Below, piece after piece: positions 52,705 through 62,186 of a stretch of DNA of 64,000 bases. Each line of letters starts with the position of its first letter. Positions within the stretch are counted from its first letter, which is position 1. Position numbers and translations under genes: made by a program. Origin of the DNA: Meira nashicola (lineage: Eukaryota; Basidiomycota; Exobasidiomycetes; Exobasidiales; Brachybasidiaceae); contig BCJU01000001.1 in the NCBI GenBank assembly GCA_001600355.1, positions 6,200,013-6,264,012 on the forward strand. The letters run 5' to 3'. Under the pieces are notes generated by a model. It was not told the origin of the DNA, made no database searches, and saw nothing but the letters and a program-made list of their open reading frames with translations.

Positions 52705-53238
52705 CTAAAAATGATTGTCATTCAACTTTAATGCATCGACTTCATCTTCGGTTATTCCATCATAGAACCATCTTTGATCAGAATGAATATCAATCTCATT
52801 ACCACTCATTTGCCTTTTTGCCATCTTTCCGTCAGTATGAAATGTCCAATCTTCTAAACCATAACATCTTTTCCATTCTTTCGGATGATTTACGGGATCT
52901 GGACAATATTCGTACCAAAATTGAACGGCAATCTTATTGTCTCGAAAAGTGAATAATTCTTTCTTTAGTTTGTATAAATGTTCTTTTTGCCACTTTTGTA
53001 ATAAAAAATTCCTAATTTCTTCTGTTCCACTTAAAAATATATCTCTGTTACGCCAAATTGTATCATCCGTACTGTTGTAGAATTGTTATAAACGATTAGT
53101 CAAACGTGAGTGTATATTTTCAATATTTACTCACTAAGCTGAAACGATTTTATCTGGATTACGAGTGTTCCATAATCTCTGAGCTGTCTTGACTTTCTTA
53201 TATGCTGTCTCTTCGGTGAAAGGGGGTGTGATTGACAT
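52705..53238 (-). CDS. DUF1348 (NTF2-like) protein, 2 exons
   Basis: Exon 1 (53135-53238) encodes MSITPPFTEETAYKKVKTAQ and on to NPDKIVSAY; the intron (63 bases, GTGAGT...CAACAG, phase 2) leads to exon 2 (52705-53071) with TDDTIWRNRDIFLSGTEEI, FLLQKWQKEHLYKLKKELF, FRDNKIAVQFWYEY, RCYGLEDWTFHTDGKMAKR and DQRWF. Total 156 residues, matching the DUF1348 family (typical WNxRxP...Y-TxDsxWRNR, FxGN-IAVRFxYE, YGNENWEF patterns) in length and order. It is a small soluble SnoaL/NTF2-fold protein of unknown function found in bacteria and fungi. Because each exon is short it is easily overlooked. Confidence 0.88.
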
Positions 53239-53457
53239 GATGATGTTATTATAGCGTTGAAGGTTGTTACAGGTAAGATTTTAAAAACAGCTGTAGCTTT
53301 TTATTTAGCCATTTTTCTACATGACTAGGAAACTCATGAGCAGTGTGCATTAGCGCGTTTTATTGTGGAATAGTACTTGAAGCAGCAAGTTAGTTGCTGT
53401 CAATGAAATGGAACATGTATGTACCCCAATAATCTGGTAAACCCCTCTGAATGTAGA

Positions 53458-54162
53458 TCAGATAAGACGAACTTGGCCTTCCTTGTCCTTTTTGCTATAC
53501 TTGAACAGAAAAATAATAATACTTAAAAGTCGAAAACAGCCTGCATTTACTGAGATTGGGTCTACTGACTTCTCGAGGAAGAAACGGAGCGACCAATTGA
53601 TGATATAGATGGTTTGATGAATTGCTAGCATAATTAAATAAATCAAAATTGTACGATGCATTCGTTTAGGCTCTTCATCCCGAAACCTTTTTGACCACGA
53701 AAGTAAGATCTGAGGTAATAAGGCTAATCCACCTAGATACTCCGACCATGCCCACATAAATTCTAGTACGTTGTCTGACCATCTATTACCTGCTTTATAA
53801 TGCAATGGGAGAGCAAGAATGGCTGAAAAAGAAACGATGGGAATCATCAACGTTGGCCAAGACAGCCTTCCTTCTCTGTGAAATTGTAAAGCAGAAATTG
53901 AGGCCACGTTGACAAAAGAAAGAGTAACATATGCACATTTGAAGAAGACCAAGTGCCATTTATGAAATAACCAATTTTGTGCTAAATCCATATATCGCAA
54001 AATGAATGTTAGCAAAATGATACCTTGCGTTTCTAGAGAAACTGCAGCTGAGCCTGCAAGACGGACGCAGATCAGTATTGATGGTAAAGTGAGTAAGAGT
54101 AAAACATCTCCGATTGTGCGGATGTAAAACGCAGGAGAGTGTTGTTGCAGAAATTCGATCAT
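53458..54162 (-). CDS. KDEL-receptor-like (ERD2 family) seven-helix membrane protein
   Basis: Predicted 234 residues, single exon, about seven hydrophobic segments. The ERD2 pattern is visible: IRTIGDVLLLLTLPSILICV, then SLETQGIILLTFILRYMDLAQN (family: S-x-KTQ-x-LY...V-x-RYLDL), the LEFMWAWSEYLGGLALLPQ block (family: F-x-W-x-F-S-x-YLE-x-VAILPQ) and a final IIIFLFKYSKKDKEG with a dilysine-like cytosolic end. Canonical KDEL receptors retrieve ER residents from the Golgi. This one is divergent at several invariant positions, so it is probably an ERD2 paralogue of altered specificity and not the main receptor. Confidence 0.78.
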   Translation of the reverse strand: MIEFLQQHSPAFYIRTIGDVLLLLTLPSILICVRLAGSAAVSLETQGIILLTFILRYMDLAQNWLFHKWHLVFFKCAYVTLSFVNVASISALQFHREGRLSWPTLMIPIVSFSAILALPLHYKAGNRWSDNVLEFMWAWSEYLGGLALLPQILLSWSKRFRDEEPKRMHRTILIYLIMLAIHQTIYIINWSLRFFLEKSVDPISVNAGCFRLLSIIIFLFKYSKKDKEGQVRLI

Positions 54163-54726
54163 CGTTTATGCAATTAAAGATTGAAGACCCACTTCCGTAG
54201 TACGATTGGATTGAACAAGCTAAATTCGTTGGGTAGATGGTGATTAAAAAGGGAGTAGGTTTTGCAACACTTGATCAGGTATAAAGGCAAGTCTTGATGG
54301 TAAATGTTGAAATTTTATCAGGAGAGTCTGTGGAGAAGCAGTCCGCTCGGATGTTAGCGGATAATGCAAAAGGTATCAAGGTTCTCATGCTAACACTTTT
54401 GGCTGTACCAACCATGTGGTTTACTTACGTCTACGCTACACTGCATAACGCACGCTCCGGCGGCTGAATTACAAGTTTCCTTGTTTTTGACTCGTTCAAA
54501 GGCAGAGCGCTGCGCGCCCATCCTCATTAGCGTATTTGTGAACAGCGCAGCGCCACAGGAAAACAATTGCAACTTAAAAAACCCTAAATTTTGGTACATG
54601 CCTATTTAAATTATTCTACTTCCCCCCCCCAGGACCGTAAGTGTCGCTTTTCCCCACTAAAACCTGAGCCGTGTGATAAGACCATCCACATAAGCGCGAT
54701 CCTATCTTTGTTATGACCTTAGAAGT
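54163..54726. other. Divergent intergenic region
   Basis: Shared promoter of the KDEL-receptor-like and LURP-one-related genes. It includes a run of nine C at 54622-54630. A minus-strand frame of 69 codons at 54390-54599 has no recognisable similarity. Confidence 0.45.
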
Positions 54727-55557
54727 ATGGGTAATTCAAGCAGCAAGACAAAAAAGCCTTATATTCCTTTGGTGCCGGTTAGTGTACCATTAGGTAAAGA
54801 CGTATTTTATACCCAACATACATCAGAATTAGCTTTACGTGTCCACGAGAATAGACCAGGAAAAGAATATGCAGTACAAAATATTCCAAATCTACAAACG
54901 ATTTTTTGGGTGAAAAAAGTTAAAAATCAAACTATTCAAAAAGTTATTCAAGATGCAAAAGGAGAACTTTTATTCGAGATCGAAAAGAAGACTTTTTTCA
55001 ATCGATCTTATATTGGAACAGATGCAAAAACAAAAGCAAGGAGTTTTAAAGTGAAAATCAGAGGTAGAAAGATCGTGGTCACTCTTCAAAATTTAATCGG
55101 AAATGGAGAGCAGATAGAGTTAAGTTTGAAAGGTGATCTAGTGCGTACCTTAATCTGATTAAAGCTTGAACGGACTAAATGACTAAGATTTTTTGACACT
55201 TGATTCTTATTTACAGTACGATAGAACAGTAGACTTTGTCTTAAATTCAGGTCAACCCATTGCTCGTTTAAGTCGTGAACTGAAAGAGGGAAGCAAAACT
55301 CGTCGTGAGTACAATAAAACAATGTTTTATGTTACATCTTTTTAACCCTCTCGTTTCTTCCTTTCATAGTTACCAAAAAGACGTATATTTTGACCGTTGC
55401 GCCTGGAGTAGACGCTTCACTTCTACTTGCTATTTGCATCTGTTTAGACAGAGCCAAACGTCCGCAAAATAATACTGCTGCTGCTGCTGGCGCTGGTGCG
55501 GCGATGGCAGCAGCTGGAGGTGGTGGTGGAGGAGGTGGAGGAGGAGGGGGATGTTGA
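54727..55557 (+). CDS. LURP-one-related (Tubby-C-like) protein, 3 exons
   Basis: Exons 54727-55140, 55217-55304 and 55370-55557 (donors GTGCGT and GTGAGT) give 229 residues. The LURP-one/Tubby-C-like fold is indicated by ELALRVHENRPGKEYAVQN, KGELLFEIEKKTFFNRSY, KARSFKVKIRGRKIVVTL, PIARLSREL and the closing TYILTVAPGVDASLLLAICI, the buried helix of the family. N-terminal MGNSSS fits an N-myristoylation signal, and the protein ends in an Ala-rich then 12-Gly stretch finishing in Cys, so both ends could be lipid-modified. It is probably a membrane-associated protein related to scramblase-like folds; the role is unknown. Confidence 0.85.
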
Positions 55558-55906
55558 ATTAATACTGTTCACGCCTGATTCGCTCTCGGTCTTGAAAAAA
55601 ACAAACTCGAGCTTCTTACTTTATGCTTAACGTTCAAACCATGTTTAAGAAATGACGAAAGGATATGTAAATGTATTTCACTATCATTGTGAGTGCAAGT
55701 GCGTGCATCAATACTGAATCACGCATCCGCCCCTTTTGATGCATCTTCAACCGCTTAACTTCTGCTAGTGTGTGCGTATGCATCCGCATCGCAGCGCACA
55801 ACAACATATGCACTGTACCTACCACACATGTGATTTTTAATCATAATCAGATACCTGTATGAATGCTAAATCTTTCATTTGCATGGTAGTGGATTCAAAC
55901 ATAGTT
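55558..55906. other. Convergent intergenic region
   Basis: Lies between the 3' ends of the LURP-one-related and TauD-type genes. GCATGC-type and CGCAC-type short words occur, but no gene or RNA is supported. Confidence 0.45.
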
Positions 55907-57160
55907 TTACTCTCCGTCTAAGGGACATCTTGGTGGTGTATCATCTACTTGAATACCGCCCCTTCTTGGATGTTTTGAATCATGGAAAGCAGTCTTCCAT
56001 CCTGATGTCCAGCCAAGGTTAAGTGGATCTTCTCCTTCGGGTGTTGCAAGCCAAAGACGTAAAAGATGTCTTCTTGGTGCGGGAGCAGGATAATCTTTGT
56101 ATGCTGTTCTTGCATGTAAGACGTGAGTATCAGCAACGAATTGTATATCTCCAACGGCAAGGATCATATGAAGTGAAAGACGTTGAGCAGTTTCTTCTAA
56201 AACTTGCATTGCTTCAATTTGTTCTTCGCTTACGGGTGGAATATGACCTGCTTCAACGTGTCTTGTCACAGATCTGATATAATATGGATCCCAATGAACG
56301 ATTAAACGATCTTCAGGTTGACCTTTTGGTAACATAAAAACGGGCATAGTATACCATCCTCTTTCACCTTTACTAACTTCACCTTTTCTGTCAAAGTTCC
56401 AAATTGGACTTGCAAGTGTTTTTGCAACATCGGGTCTTGTAGCTTGTAATTCATTCCAAACACGTTGTGCAGATGCAATATCCGATTCACCACCTTCTAA
56501 TGCTTTATGTAAACAACATAATCCAACTAAACCACCTGAAGAATCAGTATGAAAGAATTGACGTGCATTTGTACTATAAATTCTAACTTTATCAATCTGA
56601 GTTGGATCGTTTCCTAAATCTTTCACATGACCTAAAACGTGTCCTTTATGATTTTGACTGTTTACGTTACCCAAATAACTTCCTAAACCTAAATATGCAA
56701 TCGCAGTAAGATGAGGTCCCCAACGATCGGTTGGTAATCCTTTGAATAGATAAAATCCAGTACCATGTACTAATCTCTCTCTTAATTTCAATAATGTTTG
56801 AATGAGTGTTTGTGGAAGTGGAAATGTACTTCTTTCAATTTCACCTAATTCTCTACCTGAATCATGCCAAATCTTTGAAGCTTGTTCTAGTTGTTCAATT
56901 TCTTCTTCTGTCCAAATATGAACCCATTTATGTGCATTTTCTTCTCCACGATAATCTTCTGCTTCCCAAATTGTTGATCCGGTAATCTTTTTTGGCATTT
57001 GTTCGTATGGCGTTAAAAGTGATAAATCAACATCATGTTGACCTGAAGTAAGAACGTTTGCATTACTCTTTAATTGTCTTTGAGCTTCAACAGCTGCAGA
57101 AACGGATTCTGTGGTAGAAGCTAAAGGTGATTGATTTTTGGTTGCTAATGCGATTGTCAT
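55907..57160 (-). CDS. TauD/TfdA-family Fe(II)/2-oxoglutarate dioxygenase
   Basis: Predicted 417 residues, single exon, starting at MTIALATKNQ; the open frame upstream of this has no family-like sequence. The double-stranded beta-helix oxygenase core has the iron-binding His-x-Asp in ARQFFHTDSSGGLVGLCCL (about residues 203-205) and the distal His in DTHVLHARTAYKD (about 346-350), followed by the 2-oxoglutarate-binding Arg region PRRHLLRLWL. GTGFYLFKGLP near residue 155 is also characteristic. Such enzymes hydroxylate small acids, sulphonates or secondary metabolites. It is divergent from an ACS-family transporter, suggesting an uptake-plus-oxidation pair; the substrate is unknown. Confidence 0.88.
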   Translation of the reverse strand: MTIALATKNQSPLASTTESVSAAVEAQRQLKSNANVLTSGQHDVDLSLLTPYEQMPKKITGSTIWEAEDYRGEENAHKWVHIWTEEEIEQLEQASKIWHDSGRELGEIERSTFPLPQTLIQTLLKLRERLVHGTGFYLFKGLPTDRWGPHLTAIAYLGLGSYLGNVNSQNHKGHVLGHVKDLGNDPTQIDKVRIYSTNARQFFHTDSSGGLVGLCCLHKALEGGESDIASAQRVWNELQATRPDVAKTLASPIWNFDRKGEVSKGERGWYTMPVFMLPKGQPEDRLIVHWDPYYIRSVTRHVEAGHIPPVSEEQIEAMQVLEETAQRLSLHMILAVGDIQFVADTHVLHARTAYKDYPAPAPRRHLLRLWLATPEGEDPLNLGWTSGWKTAFHDSKHPRRGGIQVDDTPPRCPLDGE

Positions 57161-57928
57161 TTTGTTTTGTTCGAGATTGTTGATGTTATGAAGAAGAAGA
57201 AGAATGTTTGGAACCAAATTTTATCATCTTAGCCTAATAAATCGGCTGTACCTAGATTCGGCAACCCATTCAATCCATGATGAAGCCGAACAAAACAGAC
57301 CCCCCCCAAATGAATGCGCCCGTTATCAGCATTCACTCGTATGACACAAAAAAATGACGTGCTTTGGTGGAGAAAAGTGCTAAAGAGCCTAAAAGGAAAG
57401 AAAGACGCGGAGTAAGTGCAGTCTGGAGAAAATAACACAAAAAACAAAAAGCACGCAATCGTATTACGCTAAGAAAAAGCAATTTCCGATCAAACAGATA
57501 AAGTGCCTTTCTTCTTCCCCCGCTTTGAGTATTTTATGCATGTGTGTTGTTAAGAAGATCATCTTTTGGCAGTTTGATAATGATGATTTCATTGTATAAT
57601 CCCTTTCCATTCGCACGGATAATTGATAAAAAGGAGCCACTTTACCGGTGAATGGATTGGATGTTCAAAATAAGAATAAGGAACAGTATTAATATTACGA
57701 ATCTCTTGGCCAATTAATCCAACAAAATAGGACTGTATTGCATCATTTACACGTTCCTGAATCATGCATATCGGTTGAAGTACATAAAAGAATGATAAAA
57801 AGGGCTTCAACGTTTTCATTCAAGTACATCATCATATCCTCCCTTAGTAACTTTATCCTTTTTCCTTTCTTTTGGCCTTGCGTTGTGACCATTTTTAGGT
57901 CAGCGCATCAGGCATTCTCACAACAAAG
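57161..57928. promoter_or_regulatory. Divergent promoter, TauD-type dioxygenase / ACS transporter
   Basis: About 770 bases between divergent genes. It has a run of eight C at 57300-57307 and A/T-rich tracts. No gene is supported; small open frames on the minus strand near 57229-57819 have no recognisable similarity. Confidence 0.45.
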
Positions 57929-59458
57929 ATGAGCGCCATTCAAGCACAAGGAAAGCCTGCCTCACATGATGAGAAGGTTAATACAAATGATGAAAGTTCG
58001 ATAGAAAACGTTGATCAACCACAAGAAGCATTCACATATACTGAAAAAGAAGAACGTCAATTAGTAAGAAAGATTGATTTCTTGGTTGTTCCAATTTTGA
58101 CATTATTATACCTCTTATCATTCTTGGATCGATCGAATATCGGAAATGCAAAGATTGATGGATTAGTAACTGATTTAAAGATTCGTGATTATTCAAGCGT
58201 TGTTATGATCTACTTTGTAGGTTATGTTATCGCAGAAATTCCAGCAAACTTGATGCTCAAAGTTACCAATCCACCTTTATGGTTGCCAACATTGACTCTC
58301 GTTTGGGGTATCGTTTCTGTTTGTATGGGTTTAGTTCATAACGAACAAGGTCTTTACGCTGCTAGATTCTTTTTAGGAATTGCAGAAGCTGGTCTATTCC
58401 CTGGAACTGTTTTCGTTTTCTCTCGATTTTATAAACGTTCAGAGAGAACTGCTCGAGTTGCCTTCTTTTTCGGTGGTGCCGCAGCTTCAGGTGCTTTCGG
58501 TGGTGTTTTAGCTTATGGAATCACAAAGATGAAAGGAATTGGTGGTAAAGAAGGTTGGGCATGGTTATTCATTTTGGAAGGTCTTTTGACAATTGTAGTT
58601 TCAATTCCAGCTTACTTTCTCGTTCCAAATTATCCAAATATTTCGAAAAAGTTTAGCGCTCGTGAAAAACAAATTATTGAAGCAAGATTACGAACTGATT
58701 CTGATGCTTTAGATGAAGAAAAGTTTCAATGGAGTGAAGTTTGGAGAGCGGTAACAACTCTTCAAGTTTATGGTTATTGTTTCTTATTTCATGGTTTCTC
58801 TTTTGGTTTATATACCCTTTCAAACTTTTTACCTTCAATCATTCAAGGTTTAGGATATAAATCATGGCAAGCTCAATTATTAACCGTTCCACCTTACTTT
58901 TTTGCATTTTTTACAACAATGGCTGCTGCAATCGCAACTCAAAAGACAGGCAAACGTGCAATATTTATCATCACTTCTGCTGGTATTGCAATCGTTGGAT
59001 ATATTGTCCTTTTAACTTCACCTACAATTGGAGGAAAGTATGCTGCTGTTTTCTTATGTGCAGGCGGAATTTATAGTGGAAATGCAATCTTACTCGCTTG
59101 GCCATCTGAAAACTTAATGGGTCAAACATTCCGTGCAACTGCATTAGCAATGGTTATTTCAATTGGTAATTTAGGCGCAATCATCGGAACACAATTATAC
59201 AGAATTCCATTAGGACATAATCCAAATAAGAATTATCATGCTTCTATCGGAATTACGATTGCTTGGATGTTTATAGGTATTAGTAGTGCAAGTGCATTAT
59301 GGTATGGATTAAATAAAGCAAATAAACGTTTGATTGCCGAATACAAAGAAAGGGATCAACGTTCAACAAAAGAAGATGGAGTTAATAGCGCTACTTCTTC
59401 ACAAATCGCTCTCAATTCAAACGGTCAATGGAAAAAGAACTTTTTAAATCAAACTTGA
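57929..59458 (+). CDS. MFS transporter, anion:cation symporter (Dal5/Tna1-like) family
   Basis: Predicted 509 residues, single exon, 12 membrane segments. Family features are RKIDFLVVPILTLLYLLSFLDRSNIGNAKI, LMLKVTNPPLWLPTLTLVWG, YAARFFLGIAEAGLFPGTVF, FYKRSERTARVAFFFGGAA, WAWLFILEGLLTIV and P-NYPN after helix 6, then NLMGQTFRATALAMVISIGN. Members import organic anions such as allantoate, nicotinate, pantothenate or sulphonates by proton symport at the plasma membrane. Head-to-head placement with a TauD-type oxygenase suggests a shared substrate. The start MSAIQAQGK lies just after a typical AACAAAG leader. Confidence 0.9.
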   Translation: MSAIQAQGKPASHDEKVNTNDESSIENVDQPQEAFTYTEKEERQLVRKIDFLVVPILTLLYLLSFLDRSNIGNAKIDGLVTDLKIRDYSSVVMIYFVGYVIAEIPANLMLKVTNPPLWLPTLTLVWGIVSVCMGLVHNEQGLYAARFFLGIAEAGLFPGTVFVFSRFYKRSERTARVAFFFGGAAASGAFGGVLAYGITKMKGIGGKEGWAWLFILEGLLTIVVSIPAYFLVPNYPNISKKFSAREKQIIEARLRTDSDALDEEKFQWSEVWRAVTTLQVYGYCFLFHGFSFGLYTLSNFLPSIIQGLGYKSWQAQLLTVPPYFFAFFTTMAAAIATQKTGKRAIFIITSAGIAIVGYIVLLTSPTIGGKYAAVFLCAGGIYSGNAILLAWPSENLMGQTFRATALAMVISIGNLGAIIGTQLYRIPLGHNPNKNYHASIGITIAWMFIGISSASALWYGLNKANKRLIAEYKERDQRSTKEDGVNSATSSQIALNSNGQWKKNFLNQT

Positions 59459-59813
59459 TTCAAGGGAAAAATTGTCATCATTTTTAGTTACATTGTACTG
59501 TGCTTCTTGAAAATTATCTTATTATTAATAGAATTATTGTCTTTCAAACGTACACCAAGCACCAACAATCACACTTGACACACAGTTTGGGGTAATAGGT
59601 TTTTTATTGGAAGAGTGGAATTATTTGAACAAGTGGAATCAATGTGGATGGTCAAATCGCATGTTTACAGAGAGGTTTGTGAATGAGAAAAAGATGAGTT
59701 AACTTTTTTTTGGAGATGGCGGTGAATGTACAATGTGCAGGATTCGCTTCATTATCGGAACCAGATTAAAATATTCAAAATGTTGTATGTTTAGAAATAT
59801 TGAGAAAGTCAAT
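59459..59813. other. Convergent intergenic region
   Basis: 3' ends of the transporter and RBR genes, AT-rich; nothing further seen. Confidence 0.45.
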
Positions 59814-62186
59814 TCAAAGATAAATCAAATCATCGTCGTCGTCGTCATGGAAAGGATCTATCTCTTCATCAGAGCTCATTGTCAAATCGATAATGACGTT
59901 ATCAGAAAGCTTCTTTGCAGATTTGGAAGGTCCTGCTTGCGCTGCTTCTTGTTCAAGAATGATTGCTTTCTCTTTCGATGATCCTTCTCCTTTGTTGTCT
60001 CGAGTTTGAGTGCCAGCCTTGTCTCTCGGTGTAACACTCCTTTCAAGCCATTGCCATTCATGGTTGACCTTTCGCAATTTCAGGTCTGGCTTTGACTCTT
60101 TCTTCTCCTTTTTGATCGATTTATCAGCTTTATCTCCCCTCGGTGTCAGAGATGGTGCCATCTGCCTTAGACGTAAGCCATTACGATTATTGTTCCTCTC
60201 AGGCTGTCCTACTTGAACGTTTGCTTGGTTTAAATTTTGTGGATCATTGACTAAATTATGACGTTGATCTAGTATCCTTGCATTTAGTTCTGCAATGCGA
60301 TTTCTTGCATTCAAATAGCCAAGAGCACCCTCCATCTCATTAATGTTATTTCTCATGTCTTGCATCTGTCGAGCAAGTTGATCCAAATTCAAACGAGCAG
60401 CATTATTTGGTTCTCGCTGCACACGATCATTCCTTTCTTGAACAGCATTTCGTGGTAACATTGGTGCAAAAAGATGTCCCTGCATGGGACCAACACCAAT
60501 AGCATCGACATTGCCATTGGCATAATGCACGTGATATGCAGGTGCAAGATGTCTCATTTCCACTTGTCGTTCAACTAATTGTCTCTCTCTTTCCAAGCGA
60601 ACCACCTCTGGATCTCCTCTTTCCGCTTCTCTGCGATCTGCTTCTTCTTGCAAATTTCGATCCAAAGCCTGTGCCCTACCTTCGCCTAGACGCCTAAACT
60701 GTTGTTGAACCAGCCCAAAAACAATGCGGTTCTCATCACCTCCAAAATGATTTAAAGGTTGACGTTGATTATGTGCATCGTCTGGAAAGCCCCATACGCC
60801 CGGAACACGGGCTGCGTTTCTACCATACATTCGATCAAATCGTTGTTGACGTCTTTGGTCATCTTCAATTTCCGCCGGTGTGATTAATGGAGCAAGCTTT
60901 CCAACCTCTTTCCTAGCAATGTTGACATCTTTTTTGTGCCTCTCTGTTGTATCGTCAAAGAGCGGACATTTTGGGGAAGATCTGCCTTCTTCTTTCACTT
61001 CCGGCTGGGGTCTTGCATGTTGATCAAAGTGCGCATAACCTTCTTTGCTTATGTCTTTACGACAGACATAACACATTGTTGTGTTGCATTTTGTGCAACT
61101 TATCTTATTGCACGATCGCTGAACTTCATCTTTCACCACCACTGTATTGCACCCAGCTTTGGGACAACGGCGCATAAGGGCTTCGGCCAACTTTTCTTCT
61201 GCTCTATGAGCTGAAGTCATGTTTGCTTGGCGTGCCTCTTCACAAGTTTTTCCCTCATGAGCGAGTCTTTTGCAGTGATGACAAGACCATTTACCGCACT
61301 CAGCATTCCCGCAAAAGAATGGTTTGTCTTTGTCTTCCGGGTAAACAACATAAGAGTACCAACAAAACGGGCAAGCTTCCAAACCAGCAATTTTTGCTGA
61401 CTTGATCTCTTCGCTAGTTTGCATCCTTGACCAAAGCTTGAAAGTCTTGTCATCCAGGAATCGCTTAACTTCAGATTCAGCAAACTTTGCTTCGCAACCT
61501 TGCATGTGCATGCATTTGAGTTTTGTTCTTTGAAAACCGATTTCAGTCTCGGCCATCTTACGCGCACATGACATACAAAATCGATGACTGTCAACGCATT
61601 TTGTTAATTCCCTGGCTGGAACCTTTTCAGTGCAACAAATTTGGCAATCAGCTGAGCCTTCGTCTTCTTCAATGATCGTTGAGTCTGAATCACCTTGACC
61701 TTCGTTGTTGTCGATGTCAATCACACGTTGTTTGCCTTTGTCTTTCGATTTGCTGGAATTGGACGTCTCAGCAATTTCATCTTTTTCAACGGCAGATTTC
61801 TTTTTGATTTCCTTTCCTATGGCTTTTGTAGCATGTGTCAACCAACGGTAATACACTTCGTTGATCTCATTATGACACTTTTCACAATTGAAATCATTTG
61901 TTCGCTTTCGTTTTTTGCTATTCTCCTGTTTCCCCAACGATTGTTCCTCTTGCGAGTGTTTACCGTGAACTGAAAAGCTCGAAAGTTTTTCAAATGCTTC
62001 AGGCTCGGTATCTCCAACTACTCGATTAATGCCCCTCTCACCCAATCTGCCAAGATAAGCTTCATTAAGGAATTTGGTTACTTGAAACGGCATCGACTCA
62101 ATCTTTTCTTGGACGGAATCCAAACTAACCCATTGACGTTCCGTTTGCTTGAATTCAACTTTCGGCCTCTTTCTTGGAAAAACCAT
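59814..62186 (-). CDS. RBR (RING-between-RING) E3 ubiquitin ligase, RNF216/TRIAD3-like
   Basis: Predicted 790 residues, single exon. The RBR supra-domain runs from about residue 178 to 390: RING1 (CQICCTEKVPARELTKCVDS and SHRFCMSCARKMAE), IBR (CPFCWYSYVVYPEDKDKPFF then CGNAECGKWSCHHCKRLAHE) and RING2 (RRCPKAGCNTVVVKDEVQRS then CNKISCTKCNTTMCYVC), where the Cys of SCNKISC is the likely catalytic thioester residue. The C-terminal half is Arg/Gln/Asn-rich, largely coiled-coil (ERERQLVERQVEMRHL, QLARQMQDMRNNINEMEGAL), and ends in an acidic tail. It would transfer ubiquitin from E2 through its own cysteine; substrates are unknown. A paralogue lies just upstream in the same direction. Confidence 0.9.
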   Translation of the reverse strand: MVFPRKRPKVEFKQTERQWVSLDSVQEKIESMPFQVTKFLNEAYLGRLGERGINRVVGDTEPEAFEKLSSFSVHGKHSQEEQSLGKQENSKKRKRTNDFNCEKCHNEINEVYYRWLTHATKAIGKEIKKKSAVEKDEIAETSNSSKSKDKGKQRVIDIDNNEGQGDSDSTIIEEDEGSADCQICCTEKVPARELTKCVDSHRFCMSCARKMAETEIGFQRTKLKCMHMQGCEAKFAESEVKRFLDDKTFKLWSRMQTSEEIKSAKIAGLEACPFCWYSYVVYPEDKDKPFFCGNAECGKWSCHHCKRLAHEGKTCEEARQANMTSAHRAEEKLAEALMRRCPKAGCNTVVVKDEVQRSCNKISCTKCNTTMCYVCRKDISKEGYAHFDQHARPQPEVKEEGRSSPKCPLFDDTTERHKKDVNIARKEVGKLAPLITPAEIEDDQRRQQRFDRMYGRNAARVPGVWGFPDDAHNQRQPLNHFGGDENRIVFGLVQQQFRRLGEGRAQALDRNLQEEADRREAERGDPEVVRLERERQLVERQVEMRHLAPAYHVHYANGNVDAIGVGPMQGHLFAPMLPRNAVQERNDRVQREPNNAARLNLDQLARQMQDMRNNINEMEGALGYLNARNRIAELNARILDQRHNLVNDPQNLNQANVQVGQPERNNNRNGLRLRQMAPSLTPRGDKADKSIKKEKKESKPDLKLRKVNHEWQWLERSVTPRDKAGTQTRDNKGEGSSKEKAIILEQEAAQAGPSKSAKKLSDNVIIDLTMSSDEEIDPFHDDDDDDLIYL

